A DNA stretch of 64,000 nucleotides, taken from assembly GCF_040581485.1 (NCBI RefSeq), contig NC_090129.1, positions 11,481,501 through 11,545,500 of the forward strand, in the 5' to 3' direction. The position numbers were made by a program, and so were the translations under genes. Position 1 is the stretch's first letter. Each line of letters opens with the position of its first letter. The notes under the pieces were generated by a model that worked only from the letters and a program-made list of their open reading frames with translations, ran no database searches and was not told the DNA's origin. The stretch comes from Linepithema humile (Eukaryota; Arthropoda; Insecta; Hymenoptera; Formicidae). Of the stretch, positions 34,742 through 46,029 are shown piece by piece.

Positions 34742-37710
34742 GCACGAGACCTTCGACGGAATCAAAATTGTAACATGGACCTATGCCGATTATAGTCGAG
34801 CATTCCTCCGCGACGTACACCGTGGGATGTCCAATTGGGAAAACTCCGGTCTTCAGTACGTACGGGTACAGAGAACACACATCCACGTAACGTATCTTCT
34901 CTGTACCCGTAATCTCGTACCGCGTCACGATATTCCCCGTGCGTCCACCGCATCGCGCGGGTTGAGCGGCTCAATCTCTATCATCGGGTGATTCTGTAAA
35001 AATTCGCGCATTTCCCTATCTTCCGTTATCTCGCGATCGAAGGCGCATTCCCACTTCTCTATCACCGTGTACCCCCGTCTTCAAAGACGATACGTTGTTG
35101 CGATGGTACGCTTGTAACGCAAATCAATCGTATCCCCGCGTTCGTTGTTTACTGCTAGCTCCCTATCGCGATTAATTTTGAAACACGATGGACAACTGTG
35201 CCGAAAACAACCATGGAATTGCAACACGTGATAGTGCGTTATACCGTTTTCTACCGACTCGTAATAACCATCGACTAGCGTGCCGTCTTGCAGACGATAT
35301 TCCCGAGTGCGTCCTGCGTGGGTGATGTTATGTCCGAGCTCGCTCCTTCCATACCAGCCACTGAAGTGCCTTCCGCGATTGGGTATTCGCGCGTCTGTAT
35401 CCGCCCGGTGGAATTATTCCAATTTCTCATTCACGTAGAAAGTTTTTTCTAAAAACCCTCATACACGTGGAAGCGATGGTTGTGCATTCCTCGAACGGAC
35501 ACACGCGACCGCACTTCAAGAAAATCTTTCTGAAAGACATGCACGCGCGTCTCAGAATATTCACATCGTTGCGACAGTAACGCAATATCTCGCATTCGAA
35601 ATCAAACACGTAATTCGTACGAATCATTTCCGCGTGCCACGCTAAAAACTGTTCGCGCTCGTTCGTATTCATTCTATCGGGTGAATAATATCGAATATCC
35701 GGCACGGACTGACATATGACTGATTATCGTTAGTATTAAATAAATGCGGAAAAATACCTTTGTCCGAAGTATTCGTCAGGCCGAAAGCCTTCGGTAACTC
35801 CGATAAACGCATTGGCATATAATTAATACTATCGATAAATTTCGTATGTCCCACTGTTAGTACTACAATTTTCGTCCCGTTTAAGATTACCCGCGGTTCT
35901 AATGCGATTCCGCTCTCAACAATATAACGTAGGATAAATTGCGCATCGAATGCTTTCGCGTTATGAGCTATACAAATTATGTGTTTAAAATATTTAGTCA
36001 GACGTATCGCGAAATCTACAAATTCCTTTACAGGATCACGACGAAATATGTATTCACGAATACCGCACCACCGACAGCGCACCGAAGTATCCTCTATCTC
36101 GGCACACGTTTCGCAAATCTGTTGCGCGACGCAAAGTGTAGGCACGTAAATATTTACACTCGCGGTACCTTGAAGTGTGTCATCCTGTCGCGTCTCGAAA
36201 TCGTAAAACACGAATGCGATGCGACTTTCTGTTTTAAGTACGCACTCACCCGCGTTTTGTTGTTGCTCTCCTCCCTCTCCCAAAACGTGCTCCGTGTCGT
36301 TAGTACGGAAATTAGCTTTGTCAGGGAAAGGAAACATGTGACAAAAATGATTCAACGGCTGGGGAGAACGACACGTCGAACAGTAAGTTACGCCGCATTC
36401 GTGTTGTTTATAACGCTCGATTAAACGACCGCATTCTTTGCAAAAACATACGGTGCTACGAGACGATTGCATCGTATGATTTTTGCGCACGATGATGCTC
36501 AAGACACGCGTGATTGAAAAATTCGCGATTACAATTTTCGCAATGAATATGCTCCGCGTCGAATCGCTCGCACGAAGGTACCGCGTAACACCGAGGGCAT
36601 TTATTTGAGCATCGGTGTCCCCCTACATCGCTATGGTAACCGACGTTACACGGTACGCAATAACCTCGGCTACCCGCGGCGGCTCTTTAATTTAAAATAA
36701 CGCTGTAATGTCATAATTCAGCGTGATATAATAGGTTTAAACACGAGGCCGGTTCGCGATGTAGTGAGGCTAGTATCGCATTTCCATCGAATAAGGCTTT
36801 ACCCCCGCGACCAAAAGTTTCCGCGCTATAGACCATTATCGCGATGTTTTCCGCGGCTAGATATTGCTGGAAATGTTCGATTTCGCGAATACCGCAACCC
36901 TCTTCTGGAATTGTAATACCGACTTTCCTCGTTAAATCACGTGCCAGCTCACGTTGTAACGAGAAATGTCAGTATCTCACGGCGTTCCATCTTTCTTGTA
37001 GATTACCCGTACGTAAATTACCACGTTTATTGTAAATTTGCGCCGTTACGAGTGCGTGAGGAAAACATAAGTTATCCGAGTTGGATATCGTTAAAATCGA
37101 GCGTTTACACGCACGACCCGTAGGAGGAGTGACACGGAAAACGCGGATGTTGAATTCCTGCGCTACGTTTAAGCCCCCGGAGCTTTGAGCTAACGAACTC
37201 ACGAGGTTCCAGATATTCTCGTGAGTCAAATCACGAGATGGTCGGAACGAAATACCCGCGGGCCCGTGCGAAAGATTCGGGGAATCGAAACTAAGTCCGA
37301 TGTAATCACCAAGAAACACAGGAAAGTACCGCGTACGCGTGAAGCTCACGAAACGCGTTTTCTAACCACGCGTAAATCTTCTCCCCCTCTGGTAATGGTC
37401 GAAGGCGAAAATCAGCCTCTCTCTCTACTACACCGAAATTTCTAAACTCATGCACGTTTTTCCTTATTAAATCTAAATAATTAAAATTTTCCTCGTTATG
37501 ATTCGCGATCTGTTCCGGCGCACCAACCTGATTCTCCGGAAACAGCGCTTCTTTCTCCTCTTCTCTCTCCAGTCTCTCCTCCCCACGAACTCCTATCTCG
37601 TTGTCGTCGGTTTCTTTGGCTTGATTTTCCGCCGACTGCTGCTGCTGCTGCGTATTTTCTTCCATTCCTCCCCCTCCTCCACTGAACTGATATGGAAAAA
37701 TCGAAAACAA
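34742..37710 (-). pseudogene. PolB N-terminal, zinc-finger and exonuclease regions
   Basis: From 37710: QFSGGGGGMEEN, Gln- and Glu-rich start, then FNYLDLIRKNVHEFRNF and an N-terminal domain (GDYIGLSF, ISFRPSRDL, CFPHALVTAQIYNKRG). At 36500-36690 is a Cys/His-rich region (CPRCYAVPSC, CENCNREFFNH). The exonuclease follows: FVFYDFETRQ (Exo I, Asp and Glu present), CIAHNAKAFDAQFILR (Exo II) and CRNDVNILRRAC (Exo III). Then DVCSLYPYVLKTG (palm motif A Asp). Frames break near 36500, 35690 and between 34930 and 35430. The left end is the hAT target site. Confidence 0.75.
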
Positions 37711-37972
37711 ACAAATTAGTTTATCTTTAAAATTTGGAAAATTATTGTTTTTACACTTCTATACTCGAATTTTACGCGTTGTTAAAATTAAAAATAGTAA
37801 TACATTTTATATTAAATTCTCTCACCTCTATACAGGATTATTCCCTTTCTTGCTTACCGTTGATCGTGTTGATCATTGATCACTAATATTCCGGCGAGTA
37901 AGAAATTTCCGGGAAAATAATTCCTAAAAATTTTTTGTCCGATTAGAATAAAGGTATTCGAGTATAAAAGCG

Positions 37973-39013
37973 TTATCTGTGCAAAAATATATAATTGTAT
38001 TTACCTCTTTCCCTCAAAAGTTCCTCTAGGTTCTGTTCTTCCGCTCCACTCAGCTCTTCCCCCGTATTTTCCTCTTGCACCTCATCATCATCCTCCTCAT
38101 CCTCCTCCTCCTCCTCCTCCTCCGAATCTTCTATTATTATTGTATTTTCACCTCGTTGGTTAAACTCTAAAAAATTCACCATTGTTTTTTGGTGGATAAA
38201 AAATTTTTATTTTTTTTCTTACTGCGATAAATTTCTCATTACTCACCTGGTGAAAAAATCTCTTCCTCGTCAAATGAACTCACTTCGTGAGTTCCAACTT
38301 TTTCTTCCTCGCTCTTGCTATCCAAGTTAACAAGAGGTGGCTCAGGTGTGAGCTCGATACGTGCACGTCCTGAAAACATTTAATATTTCATTATTTTTTA
38401 CAAATTTACCAATATAAAATACTTATTTTCCATAAAAGAATATGTGCTAAGACTTACGTGAGGGTCCAGCTTCTGGTGAAGTATCAGCCCGCCGCCTTAT
38501 ACCGCGAGGAGGAGTATGCTCTTCGGGGCGTACAATACGCCGCACTCCTCTCACTCCCGCGATCCTGTGAGGCGATGTGTTCCGATGTTCTACTCCTTAA
38601 AAAATTTTATTTTTAATTTTTTATAATTATATATACATATATATATAATAAAAATTGGAAAGAAACTTACCGTTTTTATTCGCTTCCGAAATCGATCGAT
38701 GAAAATGAAGTAATAGAAAGGCTATATGCCCACCCGCATCATCTTCCTCCTTTTTGTCATCACCGAAAATACTCCTTATTTCGATAATTTCACCCGCGTA
38801 GATTGCAAGTCGCCGATAGGAGGCAAAATGCCTCAAGCGAAATAGCACCGCTAGCACTGCACTAGGGCACACCCCCGCAAATTTCGCAAACACTTCAAAA
38901 TTTATTTCATCGTTGTCGGATAACAACGATAAATACCTACTCACATCGAGCCCACACAAACCGCGTCACAGTAGTAAATATGTCTCGACGGTTTTTCTTA
39001 AATTCTCACCCAT
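37973..39013 (-). pseudogene. Possible 5' exons upstream of PolB
   Basis: From ATG at 39013 a frame runs (with TGA near 38967) through YLSLLSDNDEINFEVFAKF to SEANKNG/GTAAGT near 38670. Further exon-like pieces with consensus borders lie at about 38470-38596, 38251-38370 and 38010-38165 (acidic, EDSEEEEEEEDEEDDDE), and the acceptor at about 37690 leads into the PolB frame. Reading frames across joints were not proved. Several short introns in such a gene are unusual. It could be a separate small gene. Confidence 0.4.
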
Positions 39014-39126
39014 TTTCACGTACTCAAAATAATCTCACGCGAATTTACGATACGAAGAAACACGACGCGTGTTAAGCGCTGCGAGGAAAATTTTGAAATG
39101 CCATTTTCCTATCATGAACTAGTCGA

Positions 39127-39132
39127 TTTATA
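39127..39132 (-). promoter_or_regulatory. TATA box upstream of the PolB 5' exon
   Basis: Minus-strand AGTATAAATCG about 115 bases before the ATG at 39013. Confidence 0.4.
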
Positions 39133-39901
39133 CTTTCAGTCGGCTTAGAAAAAATCAAATGACTTCAGGTTGTGTACCTTTTACAAAGATTTTCGCACGT
39201 TGGCGGCAACTTTACAAGATGTATATTAGTCTAATGATCAAAGAATGGGCAATATAGTGGAAAAGATAGTGCAGAATGTAGGACGTAACAAAAGCATTAT
39301 TTTTGGTTTAATTAATACAAAAACCTGGGACGGAACCTGCGCAATCTTTAAGGATTAGATAGAATGTCGAGGGTTAAATAAAAAAAATTTGGATTCGAAA
39401 TTATAATAAATTTATCATTTTTAATGTAAAAAAAATTAATTAAATTATACAGTTACAAATGGTAAGGCTGTTTGAAAATACAACGTAAAAGTTTTTGTTT
39501 TAAATTAATCGGATTATTTGGATTGCTGGTTTAGAGTGTGCAGGTGAGTACATGTGTTTATGTATATATCGTGTAATGGAGGGGGAAGGTTAAGGGATTT
39601 CTTCTAAGGTGGCTGTGGATCGGGGAAAGACGTGCTCGAAGGCGGAAATAGGGACGATAACGAAAAAGAATCGGTGTTCATGGTACACCAGGAAATGTGA
39701 AAGGTGAAGACTTCGGGATAGGATTCCTCTAATATGGTCAGAAATCACGGGACCTGGATCTAGAATGGGATAGTCAGTGGGGATCGGACCGCAGAATTTA
39801 GGGAGCTGGTTAATGTAAGCGAATTTGTTTATTGGAGGGATTTCGAAATAATTTTCTTCGGGATCGGGGTCGTTAGAGTCATACTGAGAGGAAGTTTCAG
39901 G

Positions 39902-40153
39902 TTAGCGGTGATGATCAAGAGGGGGTGAAGTTTGTGGTTTGGCGGGATATTCGCTTAAGAATTTGATTGAAGGAACAGGAGAAGAGGGAGAAGGTGGTAA
40001 GAAATCGTTCGAAAGGGGACGAAAAGGGGAACGAGGTTCCATAAAGGTGGACGGAGTAGGCGGATGTAATTCAGGAGGCAGTTCAAAATTTAGACACGGC
40101 TCGGAAGAGGATCCAGAGAGGAATGAGGTCGGTTCAGGAGTAGAGAGGTCGCG
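39902..40153 (-). CDS. Pro/Ser-rich exon-like ORF
   Basis: 84 open codons from a good splice acceptor (CTCTCCAG at 40154) to TAA, with no ATG. Rich in Pro and Ser: LSTPEPTSFLSG, LPPELHPPTPSTF, PPSPSSPVPSIKFLSEY. The 'SPxPSxKF' piece recurs in the ORF at 58817-59116. Unrecognised, probably an exon of a spliced product. Confidence 0.4.
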   Translation of the reverse strand, partial: RDLSTPEPTSFLSGSSSEPCLNFELPPELHPPTPSTFMEPRSPFRPLSNDFLPPSPSSPVPSIKFLSEYPAKPQTSPPLDHHR

Positions 40154-41408
40154 CTGGAGAGATATAGATTAGAAATTTGAATAAGGAGTCGGGGACTCAC
40201 TAAGAGGTAAATTTACCGGAGAATAATCTGGAGCGATGGGAGAGTAATGGTAGGGTTCGACAGGAGAAAAAGGAGGAGCAGGGGGATTTGATCCGGGTTG
40301 GACAATTTCTAGGAGATTAACGTGATGATGACTATTGTAAGGACTAGGATGAGGATTGCAATTGCTAGTGTCACGTCACGGCGCGGTGGCGGTGACACGT
40401 AGTGTTCACACTTTTACGCGAGACTCAATTGGTAAGATTCATGAACCGATGAAAATGGTAAAAGATAGAAGAAAAATAAGATAACTGAAATTATAATAAT
40501 AGGTTATACGAACCGTATAAAACCATTTAAGTCTCTTAATGATAAATATATTTGAATTATCAGAATATTATATCCAGGAACTGTATTCTTAACGAATGAT
40601 TAAAGGTATATTTTCTTTATAGTATATATTTCTTTATAGTAAGCATATTTAAATTGTCTAAATGCGTATGTAAAACGGGTCAACTTTAGAGAATAATTAG
40701 TAACAACCAAAGAACCGTATTCTAATGAATAATGCTTTATTTAGAAGTGAATAAAAAAAAAGGAAAACGGGGTAACGTTATGAAAACATAAATGTTACAA
40801 TTTAATATAAAATCGTAACCAAAACCGTATTTTAATGAATAATGTCTCGTTTAGAGACCAACAAGGAATTCAAATAAAATCATAAGGGGAAGCAGTATCG
40901 CATCGATATATTGTCGCGACTCCGCAAACAGCGTATATAAACAATGATTAGAACCATATTCTAATGAATAATAAATCATATAGGGACGAATAATGAATCA
41001 GAATAAAACCATAGCAATATGAATATCATAATAACAGAATCGTAATATAAAATCGTAATCAAACATTGTAAATAACGTGTAATCATCAGTTTTTCGCCGT
41101 CACGCAGTCAGAATTTTACAAGCGGCCTATAACCGAGCCGAGTAGAAGCGGATAATTGCAGACTGAATTAATTTTGCCTTTTAATGATAAATTTACTTGG
41201 ACATCTTAAAATTAACCGCACTTATTAGATAGATTTTACGTCTTACGCTAGAGCGTATATTGCGTATTACCTCTTGTAACGCCCTCCGCTAGTAATCGCG
41301 TAAAAAAAATCGCCAAATACCATTAAAATATATCGAATAGACAATGACCAAATTTAAGGAAGTAACATCGGATCACGTTGATCATAAAAACTTTCTCCGT
41401 TCTCAGCA

Positions 41409-41557
41409 GGGATGCGATATTTCCTATCGAGCTTCCGGCTTCCGAGTTTCCCACAAGCAAGAAGCGCGTACATGTGCTGCGCAAAGCGTTCCGCGCAACA
41501 CATGTACACGCTTCTCGCTTGTATGAGGCTCGGAAGCCGGGAACCCGGTAGGAAGAC
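41409..41557. repeat. MITE with the ends of the 4486 hAT
   Basis: A nearly complete palindrome. Left ATGCGATATTTCCTATCG ... CTTCCGGCTTCCGAG and right CTCGGAAGCCGGGAACCCGG match the inverted repeats of the hAT at 4486-7887. It probably moved with that hAT's transposase. Confidence 0.85.
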
Positions 41558-41753
41558 ACGGAGATATTACTTTAGTATCTGGCATTATTTCTCGGTCGGA
41601 TTTAATTTTAAGTATTTTTGCATAAGATGAATCTGGAACGGACTCACTGAAGTCAACCTGTATGATACCTGAGACCACTGCGGGATCAATTTAGCTGTGG
41701 GAGGCCATGGTTCATTATTTATCGGCATCAATCTTCCAATGGCAGGTACATTT

Positions 41754-42005
41754 TTAATCTTCCATTTGTTGTTCGCAATCATTGCAAATACATAAGTGTC
41801 CGCATGGCACAAATATGTGAGTAGTAGTCTTGTTCAAACACGTGCAACATGAGCCGCGTATGCGTTCGCTTGATATCGGACTTGATGTGGTTACTGGATG
41901 AAATGGTAGTTGGTCGTCCTGTTCGTCGTGATTGTGCAAGTCAAGAGCACCGTAATCGTCATCTGGTGTGGCAAAAATACGTTCATTTACAATAAGAAAA
42001 TTCCA
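41754..42005 (-). CDS. RING-finger ORF inside the family C LTR
   Basis: Open for 84 codons. Ends with a C-terminal RING of the IAP type: CCTCLNKTTTHIFVPCGHLC then ICNDCE, spacing C-x2-C-x11-C-x-H-x3-C-x2-C. The last Cys pair (KCTC) lies just after the TAA at 41754, so this copy has lost the final zinc ligands. RING domains recruit ubiquitin-conjugating enzymes. Upstream is an acidic linker (PDDDYGALDLHNHDEQDD). A splice acceptor (GCCACACCAG near 41971) and a donor (GGAAG/GTACGT near 42058) suggest a 5' exon; no ATG found. Confidence 0.65.
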   Translation of the reverse strand, partial: WNFLIVNERIFATPDDDYGALDLHNHDEQDDQLPFHPVTTSSPISSERIRGSCCTCLNKTTTHIFVPCGHLCICNDCEQQMED

Positions 42006-42561
42006 TTAATAATTGATAAAAATATATACAAGTACGGTGAGTGAAATATGTATATACGTACCTTCCAATGGTAGTCGTGTAGAGATGAATCTTCAGGTGA
42101 ATCGTTGTCTCTTGTTGTCTTGTTATCGAAAAATCATTTCATTTCACTTGAGTTATTTTCAGCACAACGCGTCTCTGTCTTTTATTATTTATCACAATTT
42201 AAGGAGAACACGTAAAAATAGGAATAACATTTAAGGGTTTAAAATCAAAGATAGAATTCTAAATTTTACTAAATAAATGTAATTATAAATGAAATAGAAA
42301 TACATCACTTTAGTGAACGAGATTAATGAATTATAAAATGATTAATTTAATGAACTTATAAAATGCAAATTCTTGCAAAACTGATATAGGTACTTATACT
42401 CTAGGAATGGAACTCGCAACTCACGGATTAAGTACTAAGCGCGCAAAAATAAACCGACATAAAAAAACTAACAAACCGAACTGAATTAACTGAACTAACT
42501 GACTTAACTTAACTTAACTGACTAATTTTTACTGAACTGTTGTGGCGGCTTTACAGGACCT

Positions 42562-42570
42562 GTTTTTATA
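42562..42570 (-). promoter_or_regulatory. TATA box of the family C LTR
   Basis: Minus-strand TATAAAAAC about 340 bases inside the LTR's 5' end. Confidence 0.6.
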
Positions 42571-44170
42571 CCACTCTGGACTGTTGGAGACAAAGGTTTA
42601 TCCTATGCAATAAGACCGCATATGGATCTAGTTGCGCTTTAGAATATTGGACGCTTGAGGTATGGTTTACATAAAACCATGGGTGATATCCGGGCCCAAG
42701 TTTTGAAAGTGACGAAAGATAATTTACAGTCGTACGCTTTGAAAGGCAACAAGAGGTTTATGTGACGCGAAAGGTTTCGGGTTGCGTCTTTCTGGCGACA
42801 TGTGTCAAGCGCAAGTCATACAATAAGCGATATTCTCGATAAGTGATAAAATAGAAAGTCTAAACAAAAATTTAAGAGCGGAAATCTACTCGCAAAAATA
42901 CAGGGACGTTACACTAGCATCAATGACAGAAGGATGATTCTGACCGATTCTGTCATTGGTGTTATGGGTACTGTTATGAGGCCTATTGATATCGGTATTA
43001 CTATTGAGATTAGCCTTGGCGGCTAATCGTTTTACGCGGCGTGTTGGACGGTGGCAGGTTCGTCGTAATGCTCGCTCAGAATGCTGTTAAAGGAGAGCCG
43101 ATCTGGCGGGCTCGGAGGGTAGAGGGGGCAAGCCCTGTTCTCTACGATTCTGACGGTTACGTCAGCGGGTGGCAGTTCGTTTAGTTTTTTTATTGTCAGG
43201 GTTATTCACTAAAATTTGTATTTCGAATTTTAATATTTAGAAAAGGAGAGAAGAAAATAATAGACAGTGATTGATGGCTTTAATAAGATTTAAAGAGCTG
43301 ATAAACTCGCTCGAAACACGCTCAAAAGAGAGGGAATTGAAACAAGATTTGAAGAGCGAATGGGCTCGCTCGAATCACGCTCAGGAAGGGGAGTTAAAAC
43401 AAGATTCGAAGAGCGGATCAGGCTTGCTCGAATCACGTTCAGAGGAGAAGGATGAGGAGGATGATTAAACCGTGCCTATGTAATTCTATTAATAATAGTA
43501 GACTTTGCCGAAGGAGGAATAATATTCTGATTTTGAAACTTATTTTTTTATTCCTTGCAGTGGCCGCTTGTTTAGGCTGTGTAGAGGACTCCCGTGGCAC
43601 AAGATTTCACTCACTAGGGAATTTATTAATTCACGGAGGCAGAGTGATATGGTGGATAGTAACAGAGTGACGGAAGAAAAGCTTAACTTGTCGAGGGAGA
43701 AAAACTGTGTTTCAGCCGGCATTTAGGGTTTTTTATACTCTGGATAGAGAGGATTTTCGGGAGTTTCGTGCGTAGGGAACAAATTAGAGTTCAGAATCGT
43801 TGAGGAAATTTGGGTTGGGGGAAGCAAAATAGAGTTTGACGAATAGAATTTAAGATAGATAGGATATTTGGTGGTGATAATTGATATCGGATGATATGAG
43901 AGTTCTTCTGTTTTGGATATGATACAATTTTGAAATGTCGAGATTAATTTTCTAACGGAAATGCAGTGTTGGTGATAACGGAGACTGTTTCCTATATATT
44001 TTTGTTTTTCTGTATTTATCTATGTGTCCGCGCGAGTCCCGTTATCGTTCGAGTGTTTAATGAGATATTTCTTGTAATGTCCTTCCGACATTTGATTTAC
44101 GTTTGTTATAATAAATTTTTTTATATAAGGTATCGGGGAAAGAAAGAAAATGAAGTGCATAGGACGTAAC

Positions 44171-44565
44171 ACTACTGTTAATAATTTTGTACAATTTTTT
44201 ATGTGTTACAAGCTAAATATTGTACATATGTGCTCAAATTTAATGCTTCTTTGTCCCCCTGCAGTTAAATGATAGGTGGAATGAAAGATCTCGAGAAATC
44301 TTACACACAGTTTTCATTCTTTAGATCTTATCTACCTACACTACATCCATCCATACACTATCTACATCCTCCTACACATAAACATTAAGATTAGCCTAAA
44401 ATCTCAAGATTTTTGGTGATCTATTTTATATATATTTCTAATTTTTTTTTTGATCTCTTAAATTTAGTTTGATGCTTTAACTTAATTTGTTGTATTGCGA
44501 CGTGAACTAGCCTCGGAATCACGCCAGATCCGAGGGAGCACGCCCAATGAAAGTCGGTAGCCCGC
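44171..44565. other. No gene seen
   Basis: AT-rich spacer without a supported frame. Confidence 0.5.
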
Positions 44566-44860
44566 GGTACTCTACGTTTTTCGGGAGCCAGGTAACTTAC
44601 GCGGTGTCGGCGGTAAACGCGCGACTCGGTAACTCGCGGTATCGGCCAATAATGTTCGATTCGGTAACTCGCGGTACTTCGCGTAATTCGGGAGCTAGTT
44701 AACTCGCGCGGTATCGGCAATAACTGCACGATTCGGTAACGCGCGGTACTCCACGCAATTCGGGAGCAAGGTACTCACGCAATATCGGCAATAAATGCAC
44801 GACTTCGGTAACTCGCGGTGCTCGCGTAATTCGGGAGCAAGGTAACGGTAACTTAGATAA
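44566..44860. repeat. GC-rich tandem repeat, about 85 bp
   Basis: Three to four diverged units built from GGTAACTCGCGGTACT, 'cgcaattcgggagcaaggta' and 'atcggcaataaatgcacga'. Confidence 0.65.
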
Positions 44861-44906
44861 TTCTTATAATATGTCCGGCCGCTCCCCGCTCAGTATATGG
44901 CAGAGG

Positions 44907-44910
44907 GGCG
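44907..44910. repeat. Target duplication of the full-length element, left
   Basis: GGCG, repeated at 55922-55925. Confidence 0.85.
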
Positions 44911-45128
44911 TGTTACGTCCCGGCGAGTCTTGATTATAGTTGAAATTCAACTCACGAGACACGATTGCCTTTTGAGTAATCAGGCTTATGGAGCCCTACT
45001 CTGGGTACGCGCAATCAAATTAGTCGTAAAAGAAATCTATCAAAAGAGTATGTAAATCCAAGTTAAGGGTGTAAACGCGGCTTTCTTCAAGAGACACGCG
45101 CGATTAATGTGCACAGGTGACCGTGAGC

Positions 45129-45479
45129 TTAAGGGATGATGCGGTTGCGCGTTTGGCTAAATGCTATAGTGGTAGCTTCCGAACTTGGTTCGTCTGATTC
45201 GGGGTGAGTACGGAGGAAATCTGCTAATACTATTCGACAAATAAAGCAATTGTTTGAAGGGCGGACGATAGTCAATTCCTGCCTGCAAATACAACAGCGT
45301 TGTACTTCGGGGTGTGGATGAATGATTAAACTATGTCGCCTTAGGAGGCACCGAGATTCAGTGGAAATCAGGGGGTCGAACACTACGCAGCTTCTACAGA
45401 GGGCGTCAGGCGAATGACTGGTGTTACTGATATCTACGTGTAAAAAATCTATCGTACACCAACCTGTAGGGCGTTCCAT
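45129..45479 (-). CDS. ORF2, LTR-encoded zinc-finger-like protein (3' LTR copy)
   Basis: 116 codons. Ligands C28-x2-C31, C44-x4-H49, C62-x2-C65 and C78-x2-C81, a regular eight-ligand pattern that would hold two zinc ions (RING/LIM-like or paired ribbons). Conserved WCTIDFLHVD head, CLLRRHSLIIHPHPE centre, AFSQTR tail. No signal peptide or membrane segment, so cytosolic or nuclear. Four other copies in different LTRs keep all ligands, which argues for selection on the protein. The role is unknown; a regulator or host-protein binder is inference. Confidence 0.8.
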   Translation of the reverse strand: MERPTGWCTIDFLHVDISNTSHSPDALCRSCVVFDPLISTESRCLLRRHSLIIHPHPEVQRCCICRQELTIVRPSNNCFICRIVLADFLRTHPESDEPSSEATTIAFSQTRNRIIP

Positions 45480-45546
45480 ATAGAAACGGCGTGAGGGGCC
45501 CTAAGATCGATAGATTCTAAAGCTCGCGATACAAATTTGGTTGTGT

Positions 45547-45552
45547 ACTCAC
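45547..45552 (-). promoter_or_regulatory. Splice donor between ORF1 and ORF2
   Basis: GTGAGT, about 20 bases past the ORF1 stop. A donor at the same place exists in most other ORF1 LTRs (20046, 25887, 26781, 60233; mutated near 57239). A transcript from the 5' LTR could splice from here to env or later exons. Confidence 0.55.
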
Positions 45553-45573
45553 CGGAGCTGGGTATAGATGTTC

Positions 45574-45909
45574 TTATCGGTTAGTCGTTCCTGGCAGTCG
45601 GTTGGAGTAAGCAGCCCACCTTGGATCCGCAGGGTTGATCCCAGTCACTCTAGGTAGCGGAATCGGAGTCAGCGGGATCAGCGAGTACGGCCAGGGTTTC
45701 GTGGGGTCGTATGATTCACGTCGATCGTAGTCACTGACACTAGTATTATGCTTCGCGAACAGGAGTTCGTATTCAAAATCTTCTTGAGTGTCCACTCCAA
45801 GATATTCGGCACAGTCTGTGTTCGCGGGTCCGTACCGATAGCTACCGAGCAATTTACGCGCGTGGTATTTACGTCCGCCTCTACGGGTCCTGGATTTAGA
45901 TTTAGGCAT
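45574..45909 (-). CDS. ORF1, LTR-encoded small basic protein (3' LTR copy)
   Basis: 111 codons. Very basic first 20 residues (PKSKSRTRRGGRKYHARKL), an acidic-polar middle (DTQEDFEYELLF), then YDPTKPWPYSLIPL and NPADPRWAAYSN. No Cys motif, signal peptide or membrane span. The ATG is 56 bases after the nearer hairpin and is the first good start in the LTR transcript, so it would be translated from every full-length and spliced RNA. The basic head could bind RNA or direct nuclear import. Seven other copies exist in the window, four of them intact. The function is unknown. Confidence 0.8.
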   Translation of the reverse strand: MPKSKSRTRRGGRKYHARKLLGSYRYGPANTDCAEYLGVDTQEDFEYELLFAKHNTSVSDYDRRESYDPTKPWPYSLIPLTPIPLPRVTGINPADPRWAAYSNRLPGTTNR

Positions 45910-45964
45910 GGGGTTAGATATCCAGGAAAAAGAAGAATACCGGTAGATGTGATCTATGATAAAT

Positions 45965-46029
45965 GTGCAGTGGTCCGCACCAAATATTATAGATGTAAGC
46001 TTTGATTAATAGCGTGCGCTGGTCCGCAC
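45965..46029 (-). promoter_or_regulatory. Twin hairpins (3' LTR)
   Basis: 45965-45980 (GUGCGG ACCA CUGCAC, one G-U pair) and 46014-46029 (5-bp stem). Starts 49 bases apart, in the predicted 5' leader. Confidence 0.65.

Larger units (their letters stand above)
40369..42913 (-). mobile_element. Family C solo LTR (2545 bp)
   Basis: Starts TGTCACGTCACGGCGCGG, ends GGGACGTTACA, and is flanked by CTAG duplications (40365-40368, 42914-42917). Minus-strand TATA at 42562-42570. It carries a RING-finger ORF and a MITE. A fragment of the same LTR lies at 14331. Confidence 0.9.
39277..44170 (-). mobile_element. Probable LTR-derived segment carrying a nested solo LTR
   Basis: Both ends carry TAGGACGTAACA in the same orientation (39277 and 44159). 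Near 39335 it has GGAACCTGCGCAATC, the place where other LTRs here have GGTACGCGCAATC. A minus-strand TATA (GAGTATAAAAAACCC) is at 43732-43737. Without the nested LTR it is about 2.35 kb. It carries a Pro/Ser-rich exon (39902-40153). No target duplication, so boundaries are provisional. Confidence 0.4.

Noticed and set aside
35939..36424. 161-codon plus-strand frame
   Set aside because: Antisense to the PolB exonuclease region, which carries clear Exo I and II motifs.
37498..38330. Plus-strand Leu- or Ser-rich frames near 37.5-38.3 kb
   Set aside because: Complements of Glu- and Gln-rich coding stretches upstream of PolB.
39939..40172. Gly/Glu-rich 77-codon plus-strand frame
   Set aside because: Complement of the Pro/Ser-rich minus-strand exon, which has splice borders and a related copy.
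45748..46005. 85-codon plus-strand frame opposite ORF1 (and 54506-54763, 20171-20398, 57367-57594)
   Set aside because: Antisense shadow of ORF1. It recurs only because ORF1 is conserved.
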